Origin: Pteria penguin
Taxonomy: Eukaryota > Mollusca > Bivalvia > Pterioida > Pteriidae
DNA: 64,000 nucleotides
Assembly (NCBI GenBank): GCA_035048485.1
Contig: CM068585.1
Coordinates: forward strand, 18,222,501-18,286,500
Direction of reading: 5' to 3'
The first letter of the stretch is position 1, and every line of letters starts with the position of its first letter. Shown in pieces: positions 34,726 to 49,700 of this stretch. Made by a program: the position numbers and the translations under genes. Below the pieces are notes generated by a model. It worked only from the letters and a program-made list of their open reading frames with translations. It was not told where the DNA came from and did not search any database.

Positions 34726-37700
34726 GTATGGAGACCAATATAGACGGTAATGGGTATTTTGATCATGGTGAATTACAGTCTTTTCAGTTTTATGGATGTC
34801 ATTAATGTGGTTACTCGGTTAAACAAAAACGCTAGTTGCATGTCGTGTTTGAACGTGTTTTTGTTTTGAGCGGATTGACAGTCCTTTTTTGTTTGTTACT
34901 TTAAGGTGTTCACACATTAAAATCATCTTTTTCATTTCAATCCTTATCAACTTCAAAACTGAATTTTAATTAGTATTTTGTTGAACTTTCGAGTTTGGCT
35001 ATGAAGAAAAGAAGTATATAGATCTGCTTAATAAAATTAAATACTTCTTCTTCTACCAGTAATGTGCAGAGCTCCTACTGGGGCATTTTCACACATGGAA
35101 TTTAAAAAATGCAAGGGAAGGCTCTCAATAAAATCTGGATAAAAACATCACCTCTCTTGCTCAAAAGTGATGCGAGCTGATTCGGGCCTTGTAAACCTCA
35201 AGTGAATCAGCTGTGACTATGGATGTAGGCAGGGAATTCCATATCACTATGCCCGCTGGAAAGAAGGAGTCCTGGTAGCACCTGATGTGGCAAAAAGGCT
35301 GAAGATATCTCAGTGCATGTCCTCTGGTGTTGTTGAGTGTTGGTCGTAGTTGGATTTTCGGGATATCTACAAGGTTGTTAACCACTCTACACATCATGGT
35401 AGCATGGGATGTTGTTCGCCTAGATTGCAGAGTATCAAGTTGGAGCTGTTGGAGCATAGATGTTACACTACTCTCTGCTCTGTTATAGTGATTTCTCTTG
35501 CTGTTGTGCATGTTGATGGTCCTAGGTCTGGTGTGTTGTCTGAGTTTTCAGTATTAAAAACTGATGAAAATTGGCGGTTGAGGATCTCTGCCTTGTCTTT
35601 TGGGTTTGAATGTAGGCTGCCATCATGTCGTAATGGGGATACACCAGAGCTATCACACTTCTTATTCTTTATGTATGAGTAGAGTCTCTTGTTATGTGTG
35701 CCCTTCTCTCCCAGCTTGTTGTTAATGTATTTGGTGTATGACTTCCTACATGCCTTTCTGTTTGAGCTCTGAATCTCCCGATACCTCCTCCAGTCATCAG
35801 GTGCGTTAGTTTTGCGAGCCTTCCTGTGCGCATACTTCTTCCTTCTACTGAGTCTCCTTATTGTTCTTTCGCACCAAGGTTGATTGAATCTTGTTGAGGT
35901 ATACTTAAATGGCACTTGGGAGTTGATGGATTTTGCACATAATGCCCTGAAGCCCTTCCACATGATGTCTACTGGGGACTTACTGATTTTGTGTTGTTCA
36001 AATGTTACAGTTGAGTTTATCAGGTCATTATTCAATCATTCGGTGTTTGCCTTAGACCAGAGATAGATGAGTCTGCGGACTGGTCGGCGCAACTGAGGTC
36101 TTATGTTTGAGTCTACGAGAATGATGTCATGGTCACTTAGGCCAGGTAACGGTGCTGACTTGTTGACGAGTGATGGTCTGTTTGTTGTAAAGATGTCAAG
36201 GATGTTGTTATGTCTTGTTGGAAAGACTTACAAATTAGCAAAAATGTTTATCCTTTTTTTCTGTACATGTAGATTGTTAGAAATGACTGACATATGACAT
36301 TTACACTAGAGATCCCATGTTATGTTGATGTAAAAAGTTTCCTCACTTCTTTGAGTGTTTTCATTGCAATAGACCTCTTTCTCTTAACTGGGGGCAGGCT
36401 TGGTGTAGTGGTTAAGCGCTTGGCTTGCGACGCAGATGATCTGGGTTCGATTCCTGAGTTGCGCCACTATGTTTAAGATGTTGGTTACCTCCTGCTTCCA
36501 TGTTGCCATATAACTGAAAAATTGTTGAAAGTGACGTAAAACACCAATCAACCAACTAACTTTCTCTTAACTGTAGAACTGTAAGGTTGGATGGCAAAAT
36601 GATTAACTTTCCCATTAAGTTGATTAGTGTGAAGTGAAATTACATTATGACTTTATAGATTTGGAGGGAACATTAATCAATTTGCCATTCAATATTACAG
36701 CTTGGCAGTTAATGGAAAGAGGTTTAATATGGTTAAATTTCTTTTGCATCAGACAGATGCTGCCATCATATAAGTGCAATAATCTTGGTGAGATATTACA
36801 CTAGAGACAAGATCACTGAAGGAATCCTCTGTGCTTTGTAAATTGTAGGAATCCATAGCATGATCTCAAGTTAATTTTATTTACATGTAGGTATGCACTA
36901 GACAGGTGCCATCATTATAAATATACATACATGCACATGTACATGTGTGTATTTTCAGTAATAGCAATATAGATTCCTCAAATAAGTTGTAATTTTCCAA
37001 AATTCTCAGATAGAAATGATTCAGTTTTCCTATTGGGTGAATTTCAAGTGATTTAGATGTTTTCATAAAGCTTGAACTTTGAAATTGGTTAGTATGATGA
37101 TCATATCACACATTGTAGTCCTCTTTTTTCTTTTGTACTGTCTTAGACTCTTACAGTATAATTGATGCTAAACAATTCTTTTAACAATAATGACTATCAA
37201 TTCTATTGTTTCACCCTAAAGCTAATTAATGCCATACTATTTTTGCAGTTTCATATTTCTTGGGAATGAAAATATAATATTATGTTACCGGTACCGACCA
37301 TACTGATGTAAAGAGTAACATTTAATACAGAATACACATGTTTGTTCTGAAGTGATGTATTATCAATTGAAGATATGTCAGTCTGGTAAAGGAAATCTTT
37401 TGAAAATTTTCACAGGAATTTGTCAGTACATGTACTTGTATAAACATTTTTCTTGACAGACACAATTGCGCAACAGCTTGGTAACAGAACTGCAGCAGAC
37501 TACCAGAGGGAAACTGACAGCTAGCGACCTCAAAGTACCAGAGGAAGGATCCCTCTTACACAGGGCTTCTAACAGTTTGGTAGCTGATCATCTTAAGAAC
37601 TGCAAATATGACTATTCTCTCAGTGTCTTCCTACCAGAGAGTGGAACAGCAAGGGATAAGGTATTATATAAAGTAGTTTGGATGAACTATATATATGCAA

Positions 37701-40700
37701 TGTACTACAGTGCCCTCCACTTAATTGAATATCACATTATTGAATGTTTTGTTTTATTGAATAATATACTGAAATCCAAAACCATTTTCTATCAAATCTA
37801 TTGAAAATCCGCCACTTACTAAACTCGAATAAAGAAGTGACTTCGTTTATTTGAATAGTGCGATTATCTCATCAAGCATACCTTTGTCAAATTTTAACTG
37901 CATCGCGCCTGAAGTCATGTTATTTAATACTACGGTGCAGGTGACTTATTGATTAGATATAAATGGTTTCACACTTGTCCAAGCAAAAGTTGTTGACCAG
38001 ATCATGTTACTTGAAAAAATTGAAATTTCACTCAATTGAACTTATCTTTTAATTTTCCTTTGTTAAAATAAATTGTTGAACCTGTCCTATATCTTTGATT
38101 ACCCTGGTTACACGACTGAGATACAATTACGTGTATTTCAATAGACAGCAGTTTTATCTTTATGGTCAGTTGAGCAGGTGTAATGTAGCTATTTAATAAC
38201 ATTAGGTCACTATACTTTTTAAGACAGTTGCTAAATTATTGAAAATGTGGTTTGTTGACTTTAATGTAGCTCAAACAAAGAAAAAACGGATTTAAGACAG
38301 GTAATTCTAGTGTATCTGCATATAGATACATGTACACGGATTCCATTACAGATAGCACGAAAGTTGTACACCTTTGAAATTCTTGCAAATACTGTCAATC
38401 TTCAGGTCTTTGAAACTGATTTCGTTTGTCATTACGTGTAATTGAATATTCATTTATTTGAATAATAAAGTCCTGACAAATAGCGTATTCAATTAAGCGG
38501 CTTGCACTGTATTACTGACTTAATTTGTGACAAAATGTATATTCGTTTGTTTTATTCCACTGAACTTTTTCCTTGTGTGAGATACATGTACAATATATGA
38601 TTGAGAAGATAATTATAATAGTTTAAAAACATTTAAAACATAAAGAAGGGAAATGTTTTCATTAGTTAAATTTGTGTACCACATATTGACCTCAATAATA
38701 TCTTATGGTGTTTTCATGATTTTTTTTTATATTTTTCAGATTTTTACCACTTATGATCTTCTACAATTACTTAGCATTAGTCCTCAGTCAAGGCTATACA
38801 AGAAAATGGTAGAGTATTTTTTTTCCAGTCATCAGTGCATTACATGTGTTGTCATGGAATTGCTTAAGTGATTGTGTTTCATAAAATTTTCCTCTCATTG
38901 ATAAGAATGAACTGAATTTGAACTGCAGTTTTATTAAGATGCTTTATGACAATGTTTATTTCTGTATTTCCAGGCCACTGCCCATCCAGGAAAGAAAGGT
39001 ATATTGTAACTTTATTTTTGTTTAAAGTCTGTTTTTTGTGTAAATTGTACAGACCTTTCATTTAGTGTCTAAAACAAGTCAATTAATGGTGCAATTACAA
39101 AGTATAACGTTATGTAAGAAATATGGCTTTATTCTTTAGAGTTTTAATTTTAAGTTTGAAATTAAATAAAATTTGTCTCTTGTTCTTTTATCTGAATAGA
39201 AGCAGATGTTCATCTTTCATTTGGTGTCATAGCTTTTGACCAAGTGACCTTCACCTAGGACTTTTCAAAAACATACATAAACACTTGACCTTTGAACTAT
39301 ATAGGATAGGGCTTTCATATTTCATGTATAGATTTCTTAGGATCGGAGCTTTTATTTGGTATCACAGAGTTGAACAAAGGTCCCTGTGATCTGGTGATTG
39401 TTTGGACCGGTCTAATAGTTAGTTCTGGTTCGAATCTCTTTTTGGTTGACCAGAAATTTCTTTTTAAAGTGTGCTAAATATAAACTTGATCTCATTTGTT
39501 CTGTTCAATTTTACACATGTCTGACTAGTTATATTCATATAATTCTCTCTAAAAATCCTGGCCTTTCCTATTAGCCTCACAAGGCATAGAAAAAAAATCA
39601 AGCATTTCACATAACATGCTTGAAAATTTAAAAGTTGGTAGGTTGAGTTTTTCTTCGTTTTTCCTTTCTTTCTTTCAAATGATTGATTGATTTTTGAGTC
39701 GGCTTCGGTGAAGCCGCACTCATTGCAATCACTTTCTTTTCAGGGGTTATAACTTTCACTACCAATATAGAGCTTACTACGCCGCTGAAAAATAAAGTGC
39801 CGAAAAATTACTGATGTTGTCTTAAAAATTCTTGATCAGCACAATTTACCTTTAGCTCAGTTAATTTAAGCTAAACATAAACTAGTTTCAGTAACTCGAA
39901 AAAGGAGTTGCAATAATGTTTTCAAATTTTGCGTAATAATATGCAGTTGTGACTACTTTACGATGTGTTTACCACCGACACCGTCGGTTGTACTCGATTG
40001 TGTAATTCTCCGGACAAAGCATTTGTCTTGATCTTATATCGCTTGTTTTTATCGAGATATATATCAATTAAAGTTTTCCCCAACATGTTCTGGAACTTTA
40101 GTTCTTTTTCACATATATGACAAATTTAAAGATCGATCTTCCCACATTTCCTCTGATAATGAAAATGCAATATAAATATTTAGGTAAATGTTGTATGTTT
40201 CTTAATATAAATGATGTTAAAACATTATGAGAATCGTGAATAAGATGGTTATTTAATGTCCCAGTTGAAGAAATGTTGTTCTTTGGCTCAGCTTCGACTC
40301 GTGACAACAATGCAGTAAAACTTGTTGCCATGAAGTTGTCGATTGCACGTTCATTTCGGATACAAGCAATTGCAAACTCTTTGCCGTAAGATAGTATGAA
40401 GAGAGCAAATTTTATTAGCTTATTGCACATAGGTATAATGACGATGTAGTTGCAACAAAGACCTAATTTTTGCCCCCCCCCCCCATTTTCCTGAAATCCT
40501 GAATCTGCCACTAAAATGGTAAAATGATTACATACTTAAGATCAACAAAGCCAACTCTCAGGACTTTTGAGTCCTTTGATTGTTTAACGTCACACCAAGA
40601 ATATTTCACATATATGGTGACGGCATCTGATGTTTGATCATTTAAATAATTACATAAGCATGGGCTACACTTGATCTTGCCACTGTGTTTGGCCTGAATT

Positions 40701-43700
40701 GGGTTGAAATACATTATAGAGATTATTTCAGTCTATCAGTAAATTAAATGGCAGATCTATTGATTGATTGATTGATTTTTGTTTAATGTCACACCATGAA
40801 TATTTCACGTATATGGTGATGGCATCTGCCTGATGTGGGGCATACAAATTTTGACCTTTGCAATGGACCAACTGGAAGCAGTGAAGGATCTTTAACGTGC
40901 CATGCATACCATGACACGGGGGCCTTGGATTTTTACTGTCTCATTTGAAAGACAGGACACCGGCATGACCAGAGCAGGACTCGAATCCCGGCCTCCCAAT
41001 CAGGAGGGGAGCGTGATACCACTAACCCACGCCGGCTTCTTCTTTCAAATGACATTTCCCTCGTAAGGCCATGACATTGTGAAGATGAGACTTGTGTATA
41101 TATTGCAATGAACAGAAGGAATTCTTTCAAATGACATTCCTTCTGTTCATTGCAATGTATACATAAGTCTCATCTTCACAATGTCAAGGCCTTAAGATTC
41201 CGAACTCGAATCACAAAGCCTTGACATTGTGAAGATGACATAGATCTATATTCAGTTTAAATTTATTTGCATCAATCCAGATATGATGAACAAGAGAGAA
41301 TTTCACTTAATTTTCATATTACTCCCTTACTCAGTCGCCATTTGGGTTTTGTACTTTCTGTCCACTGATGAATGTTAACCTTCCCTCATCCCCAACACAC
41401 CCTCCCAATAATGGCAAAAAAAAATTTATTCCTTTGGGTTAAACTATGGTTGGTAAGGTTGAAAACAAATATTTGGGGTTTTTAGCTCACCTGAGCCAAA
41501 GGCTGAAAGGAGCTATAGTCATAGTGCGCTGTCTGTCATTGTCCATCCATCGTTAACTTTTTCACATTTTCGACTTCTTCTCTGGAACTGCATTGGTGTA
41601 CTCAAGGTCCCCTACTAAATTTGTATTTGGGATCCAGATTCCCGCAGGGGTGAATCCAGGGCGGGGTCAAAAGTGCCCAAAACGGTACCCCTCTTCAAAA
41701 ATCTTCTCTCCAGAACCAGTTCATAAATGGGGAAACTAATTGCATTTCAACAATCTATAAAAATGGGTTATCAAAAATTGTGTTTGGGGCTAAGATCCGT
41801 CATAAAGAAATTTATGCTTTTTTGACGTGTTTCTGGACTTAGTAATTTCAATGCAGTAAAATGTCATGTTTTTCAGTTAATTGATATTGATGATTTCTTA
41901 ATGACTATTTTTATCATAATCATGGTAAGGAATATAATGATGAAAAAATTTTGTCAATATCACAATTTTTGGATTTTTTATGAATTTTTAAAGACTTCCA
42001 TAAATAAAAAAAAAAGGGGGGGGGGGTGGTTGGCCATTTTTCACATTTTCAACTTTTTCTGCAAAACTGTGTGAAGGATTTTAATAAATCTTGGTAGAAA
42101 TAAATCATTTATGATCCCCTTCAAATTCTGTTGTTTTCGTCCAGACTTCTTTACAGGTGGCGCCACCATAGTCAGAAGTAGGTCACAAAAGAGTACCCTC
42201 CTTTGACATTATTATTCTTCATACTGGCTGTTTACAAAGACAAACAGAATGCATAGAAATGATCTAGAGGGATGAGTTAAGACGTATTGTCATTTTGGTT
42301 CCCTTCCAAAATCAAATTTTAGAAATTTTTTGTAACATGTTTGGACTTGGTCAGTATCTCAATTCTTGGATTTTCTATGAATTTTTAAGACTTCCAAATG
42401 AGGTGGTATAGGGACAATCTTCACATTTTTAACTTCTGTAGTTATACCAGCTGGACCTGCATATCTTTATACTGTAAGGGATAGGGCTACTGTATGTAGA
42501 TGATTTCAATGTATTATAATTTCTCATTCTGGTGAGCTATGTATTCTTTTGACAGCTCTTGTATTAGAGTTGTCTTTCATTAAGCACAGGTAATAATACA
42601 CCAGCTAATGTTTGTTAGTATTTAAATTCTATAGAGGCAATAGAATGTAAACATAGGATAAGTTGATATGATCTAAGTTATCTTATTCCGTGTTTTGCAC
42701 TCATGAAATTTGATTTTTTTTTAAAAATAACAATCCATTAACTACCATTTTAAATAGTTGATTGAAAAACAATTTCTTAAGGATGGCCTCTTTAAAGAAA
42801 TCAGGGATTTTTTGCCATTTTTTGAGACTGTTATTTGATGTCATTCCCAATCAAGAATAGTATCACTTTTTTACCATTTCAGGCCTTATAATTCCCACTC
42901 AGATAAAAGGGAAATTTTGTATGATTATATACAATTTCCTTTTATGGTTTACTGTTATTTGAATTTCTGAGTTTATCAAGTTCAATTTAACAAAAATGTT
43001 TAGATCGGCATTGTCAAGCATGATACATTGATATAGTTGTGCATGAATTTCAAAACCATAAATGACAATAGATTGCTTTCATTCACCTGCCATATGTAAG
43101 TGATACCTTCCTCTACAGCTTGTGTGAAAAGATTGTTTTCGTTGATGAATGAAATTTGTACCCCAGAGAGTAATAGGCTTAGGCAAGGGCACACATGATG
43201 TTGCTATGAGCGTGCCTCTCACAGAAATGGTACTTGAAAATTTTTAATCGATATGTAGCAAATAGAAACAAGGACATTGCTCTTTGAAAATGTTCAATTA
43301 TAGCAGTTAAAGTATTATGAGAAGTATTCTTTTCTGTATCCTGTCTAAATTGATACTGTAAAATTTTCCAAAATATCCCAAAATGCCACTAAATTTCTCA
43401 GTGCATGGGCCCTGACCCCATTCCCGAAACACCTAAAAAAAAACACTGGAGATACAGAAGTAGAACAAATGGGGTGTGTGTCAGTCTGTTTACATGTGTG
43501 TAGATGTTGATTATCCTTGTTCTTTAAATAATGCCATTTTAATGTTGATCTTATACTTTGATAGGGTTTCTATGGCAACTGCTATGTGAAGTGTCAGCCC
43601 TACATTCAAACTCAATCCAAGAGTGTGGTGTACAGACAGATCTTATCAAAGTTGGTCCGATATCATCATTAGGTAAGAATGTAAATATTTACAAATTACA

Positions 43701-46700
43701 CTCGGTTTCTTTTTATGCCCCTGCCATATATGGCCAGGGGCAGTTAGTATTGCACCTTGCAGTCATTCTGTCATGCATTTTGTCTTTGCTGTTCCTTCTA
43801 AACTCTTGATCAAGATTTTTCACTTTAAAGACATTTTGTTTTTGTTTGGAAATTATTTCATTCTGACCATTTTCTAACCACAATGTTTTGGGGAAAACTG
43901 AGACAAATTTTTAAAAAAATTTTATGCCAGTTTTGCCAAGGGGACACAGCATATTTTTTTCCAGGCTGCACAAAGGGCAAGGTACAATAACCTCCTAAAC
44001 CAGCCTAAATATGAAAACTTGTCAGAAATGAGTAACAAGAATCATGCTGAATTTTTCTACTAAGTAACTTGGATTGTATATATAGATAGATTGAGTTTGC
44101 CATTATGCTACTTACAAAGAATATGAGGGTGTGGTATTGTTATGCCCCTGGATCGATATGGTTATAACTTTTGAATCGTGGGGGATAGAGACTTCATATT
44201 TGACATGCGTACTCAACTAATGAAGCCCTTTCAAATGACACCAAGGTTGATGACCTTTTGACCTTGACAATGACCTTCACGCTAAAAATAACTTTTTGGA
44301 TTTTGGAGCTGCCGGGGGCATTAGTGTTTCACAAACACAGCTTGTTGTCACAAGTAGTCTTCCTAATAACAAACAAGTTTAATATGAAATAAATTAGGGT
44401 TAAGCTTGCGCTCAGTATTTAATACAGAAAAAAAAAGTCCAATTTTTAACATATCTCAGGCTATTTTACACATCTGTGCCAATTTCGCATCTCTCTCTGA
44501 TATCGTATGGTCTTAAGGTGACGTCATTTCATGAAAAAACGTTTTCAATTGTCATGAATAAGGTGGATATCTTTTTGCAAATTTGCACTTTTTTGTTGCA
44601 AAATCTCTAGGCAGGAAGTAGTAGTTTCCGTGGTCATTTGTGATAAAATTTGCACTGTACGAAAAGAGTTGTTTTCTGCTTATGATGTATATTTGTGATA
44701 ATTTTAGTCAAATGCATTGACAGTATTCAAGTTGTGACTTTATAATAAATTTTACTACATTTAACTGTAAACATTTATTTTCTAATTTTCATAAATGTAG
44801 ATGAAAAATTAGGAGGTGTTGAAGACTTTTATTCGTCAAAGAGAGAAGAGAATTATCGAGTGGGAGCCACAGCAATGGAAGAGAGATTGATGTCTTTCCA
44901 ACGTACTCTTGAAGAACGATACAGAAGTGATCTCAAGCTAGAGGTAATAGATACATCTGATGGCAGTGAGAATCTTAATTGTGTGTTTGTATATGAATAC
45001 ATGTCTGATGCCTGTCTGTCTGTCTGTCTTTTCTTTGGCAAAAAACTTTAATATTGGTTATAACTTTTGAATGGTAAGAGTAAGGGCTTTTTCAGTATTT
45101 CTTATGAATATTCCTTGTGACAAAATCTTATGTCTGTACCATAAATTTTGACCTTGTGATCTTGATTATCACTTTTGAACTACATTAAAAAAAACTTAAA
45201 CATTGTTTATAACTTTTGAGTGGCAAGAAGTAGGGCTTTCATATTTCACACCTGTTTTCCTTGTCCATACAATAATTTTTGACGTTTTGAGCTTGACTGT
45301 GACCTTTGACCTACGTTTGAAAAATTTGGCTTACTTTGACTTTGTTGCCACTTGGGGCATTCATGTTTCACAAATAGATCTTGTTTCTTATGGAAATTTT
45401 GGGGAGGGGTAAAATGTTTTTTGTTTAAATTTTGAAAAATTACATCTTATACCCTTAAATTGGGAGAATCACAACTGAATGGTATGTGCTTTGATTTCTT
45501 CCATTTCATATTAATGTTGTTTTTGGAAGTGACCTCAGAGAGGTGCAGTTTAAAATGCCAAATGTTTGTAAATGACTGTCTGACATTATCTCTTTCCATA
45601 TTACATGTATTTTGTAAATTTATAATCTTGCTGGGCAAAATTCTAATTCTGATCAGGATTGGAAATAGGGATCATTAACTGCTCAAATTATAGACAATCA
45701 AGGAACCAGATCAATGTGTAATGTAAAGTCCTTGTGAGAAGATCATTGGTTCTGAAATTTCACCTGTAGACTATGACACGACTTGAAATATTTCTTGATG
45801 TTGTTGCCTATCAGGGTGATCACTTTTACACAAATACTACTTGCATGTATTTAAATGTGACTTGGATGTCTGTAATAATTTTATCCATATGAATTAATTT
45901 GTGATCTGTATTTGAATTTCCTCAGGTGGCTAGGATTAAGGATAATGAATCTTCAAGAATTCGTTTAGAAGAGAAAGAAAAATTACAGCGGGATTATGAT
46001 CAGCAAAGAAGGGAGGTAAGTGAATATTTCATATTTTTCGCTCACCTGAAACAATTGCCCATTTAAAGCAAGGTACATAGTCTGTATTATCATGTACAAT
46101 AGGAAATCCAACTGTATAAAATTTAGGGTTGTGTATTATGAGTGAATTGATTGATTGATTGATTTATGTTTTACGTCACACCACGAATATTTCACGTATA
46201 TGGTGACGGCATCTGCCTGATGCAGGGCATACAAATTTTGACCTTTGCAATGGACCCACCCGTAGCAGTGAGGGATCTTTAACGTGCCATGCATACCACG
46301 ACACGGGGCCTCGGTTTTTACTGTCTCATCCGAAAGACAGAACACCGGCATGACCAGAGCGGGACTCGAACCCCGGCCTCCCGATCAGGAGTCCGACGTG
46401 ATACCACTAGGCCACGCCGGCTTTATTATGAGTGAAAACCATATTGTGATATATTGCAATTTATTGCTCAAATGCACTGTTACAAGAAAACCAATGCAAA
46501 TTTCACTCAATCTGATTGAAAGTAACAATTTACTGTGGGATATGTAATTAACTTTGGTTCATATAACAATATAAAATGTGAAGTTATAGATTAATTTTGT
46601 TCTTTAAATTGAATAAAATTTGCAGTGTCACAAAATCATAAGCACCATTTGTTATCAGGTAAATGTAAACTGTATATTTAGTTTCATAATTAGTCTGTTC

Positions 46701-49700
46701 AGTTCGTATCCTGTTGATAAATTGATTCCTGAGATTTCGTATGTGTTTAGTTCAGTTTAATATGGATTTTAATGACTTATTCTTGTAAGATTGATCATCA
46801 GATACCAGTATCTTGTGTTGATATGGTGATATCGCTATTGAAAATATTGCAATATACCAATATACATGTAATATCGCACACACCTAATAAAATTAAGCCA
46901 AATGAACTCAATTTGACATACTTAAGCAGTATGGAAAATGGATTCAAATTTGAAATTAACAGTATTGAATAAAGAAAAGAAAATTTCCAATCCATATCTA
47001 ATCTTAAATTACAAAGTCATAATGTATCTTTAATACATGAACATTTGAAGCAATATGATTTTCGTATGTTACAGAAGAAAGGGCACACATCTGCAGTAAA
47101 TTAGTAATACTTTTTATCTCAATGAGTGTTGAGTTTTTTCAATATGGATGTCAATGATGGGGTGCCCTCACTTTCATGTGGAGACACATGACTCATGAGA
47201 GCTCCTTAATCGTTATTTAAAGTATTAAGTTGTAAATGCTGTAGAAGAGCTGGCAATGTGAGAACTTTAGGTACAAATCTTAAGATATTTAGCCAAATAT
47301 TCTGACTACTAACTGTCTGATTTGTAATGTTGACTTGCACTTTCAATATATATCGATATACAATCAGTATATGTAGAAGCAACAATAAAGAAATATCTTA
47401 AGTTTTATATGTGTTTTTTTTTTTCACATATGTAGTTAGAAAGAATATACCAACAAAAAAGTGAAGCATTAATGACAAAAGAAAGAAACTCAGTTGAGAG
47501 AATGCAAAGGGATCAAGATGTGAGTTACTAATTATTTCAATATAATTCGTTTTAAGTATTACAGATCTTTTCCACCAGACACAGCAGTCCATTCTCAATG
47601 TATATATAGAAATCATGCAAAGCATAATACTTTTGTACAAAAGTGTTAACCAGCATAGGTGAAATTACATTTAAATTCTCAGTGCGCTTTGAGATGATTT
47701 TCCTGCTTTTTTGCCTTTCTCCAAAACACATGAACTGTATTGTATGACATTTTTATCTAATGGTCTATATTAGTATATATATTTGTAAGTCTTGTTACAT
47801 GAGTTTTTGGTTTCTGTTAATTTGGCAAGGTCAGCCTGTATTTGAGCTTGAAAGTTTTTTCAGAAAATGGAATTCATGCTATTTTATTTGTATTACCACA
47901 GATGGCAAAGCACAGTGACATGTAAAATCACTTTTTTTGACATTTGTTTGTGCACCTGTTTGTCTGTCAGTCTGTCTGTCTAGTAGGCGTCACACTTTCC
48001 AAAAATGGATACCTGGTGTCACAAGTTCACTAGAACACCTCTAATTAAACATTAAACTGATAGTGAGATTGTGAACTAAGGATTTGTGGTAGAGTAAGGC
48101 CTAAATCTTTGAAAAACTTTGAACTTATTGACAAGATTACACCTTAATATACACCTGGCAAATTGGTCCAGAAGTATTACAAATGACTTTAAATCTGAGG
48201 ATCAGGGTTCGACCCCAGCTGCCGGTTCTGATTTTTCTATGATTTATCCCTATCCCAGACAGGTGCTGCCAGTATAAATGGGTAGTGATCTTGGAGTTAC
48301 ATAAAACGATAACAAAACAAGTGATTAAACACCTATGTATTCAGGTACACACAGGTGTAAGTAAATTAAATATCACATCAAACACAAATAGGAATAAAAT
48401 GTATAGATTTAACATTTAAAGAAACAGCATTTAATTTTCCTATTTAGTTTAACCTGTTAATTGGGGGTTTTTTTTTTTCTTGAAATCATGTCCGTTATAA
48501 GATAAAGACTGTTCTTAATGGAAATTTGTCTAAATTTTTCCCAAACATTGATCTTTTAGCATTATGCAGATGGGCCAAAAAATTTCCAAATGAGAAGGCA
48601 CAGGCACCTGTGAATAAATAAAAAAAAAAAACATTGACTGGTAATATTATAACCAGGTGTCTTTATCATATACAAATTTGTTGTTTTTTCTTGAAGGTCC
48701 AAGAAAAAGAGATTTTTGCTCAAAGGCAGTCCATTTTACAGGAAATAGAACTTGTTCGTAAGAGAGAAACAGATGTAAAACGAGAAGCTGAAGTTGTGCA
48801 GAGGTGACAGTTTTATCTTTACTTGACTTATTGATCTTACCATTTAATAAAGGATAATACAGTCAAACGTCGATATCTCGAACACTGATATCTCGAATAC
48901 CCAGGATATCTCGAAGTCGAACGTCGGTCCCGAAAAACATCCTTCATATTATGATTAAATTCACCCCGGATGTGTCGAACACTGATATGTCGAATACCAT
49001 GCTTATCTCGAATACATTTTCAAGTCCCGAAGTTCTTATTTACCCGGTTTATCTCGAAGTTGGCTTCTTATTGACAATATCTCTCGCGGCGTTTACCTTA
49101 GACCACCGGTCGCTCGCGTGGTGTGATTAATTGACCGTGTCGTTGTACGAAGCCACAGTGATTATATAATCGATCGAGTCAGTGCGTACGTGTTATTTAT
49201 ACCAAATATTAGTAAATGATGATAGCTTATTAAATTCGACATAGAATTAAATAATTAACATTAAATTTAATTAGCTGCATTCAATTAAAGAGATATCTTT
49301 ATATTGTTCATTGATTCATTTTTATTTCAAATCCATGTGTCTATGTATTTTTATGCAAAGTACTAGTAGTTAAATCAAATTATAACGTGTGTCTTTATTT
49401 TGTCTTACGTGTTAGCCCGTCCTCGGTTTTAGGTATAGTATACGACAGTTATATCCAGTATTGAATTTAAATTACCATATTACTGAAAAGGAAACATTAC
49501 GTTTTCAGTTTTGGAGTATATTCTCTTATATTCATAAAACATAAAAGATATGATGAGATTTAGATTAATTATTTAGGAACAATGTGCACATCTTTGTGCG
49601 TATTTATTGATAAATACATGTATATCTCGTATATCTACTATAATAATCACAACTGTCAAATGAATCGGCGTACGTTAACAACTGCAAGATTTGTGATCCT

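Noticed and set aside
35350..36297. Plus-strand frames across 35350-36297
   Set aside because: They oppose the antisense LINE coding pieces and are shadows.
36391..36470. A true tRNA gene
   Set aside because: A and B boxes are present, but the sequence runs on into a SINE tail and has a 14-bp target duplication, with no proper acceptor stem.
40513..41000. CRISPR-like or other prokaryotic repeats
   Set aside because: The repeated stretches are SINE copies in an intron; nothing prokaryotic is present in the window.
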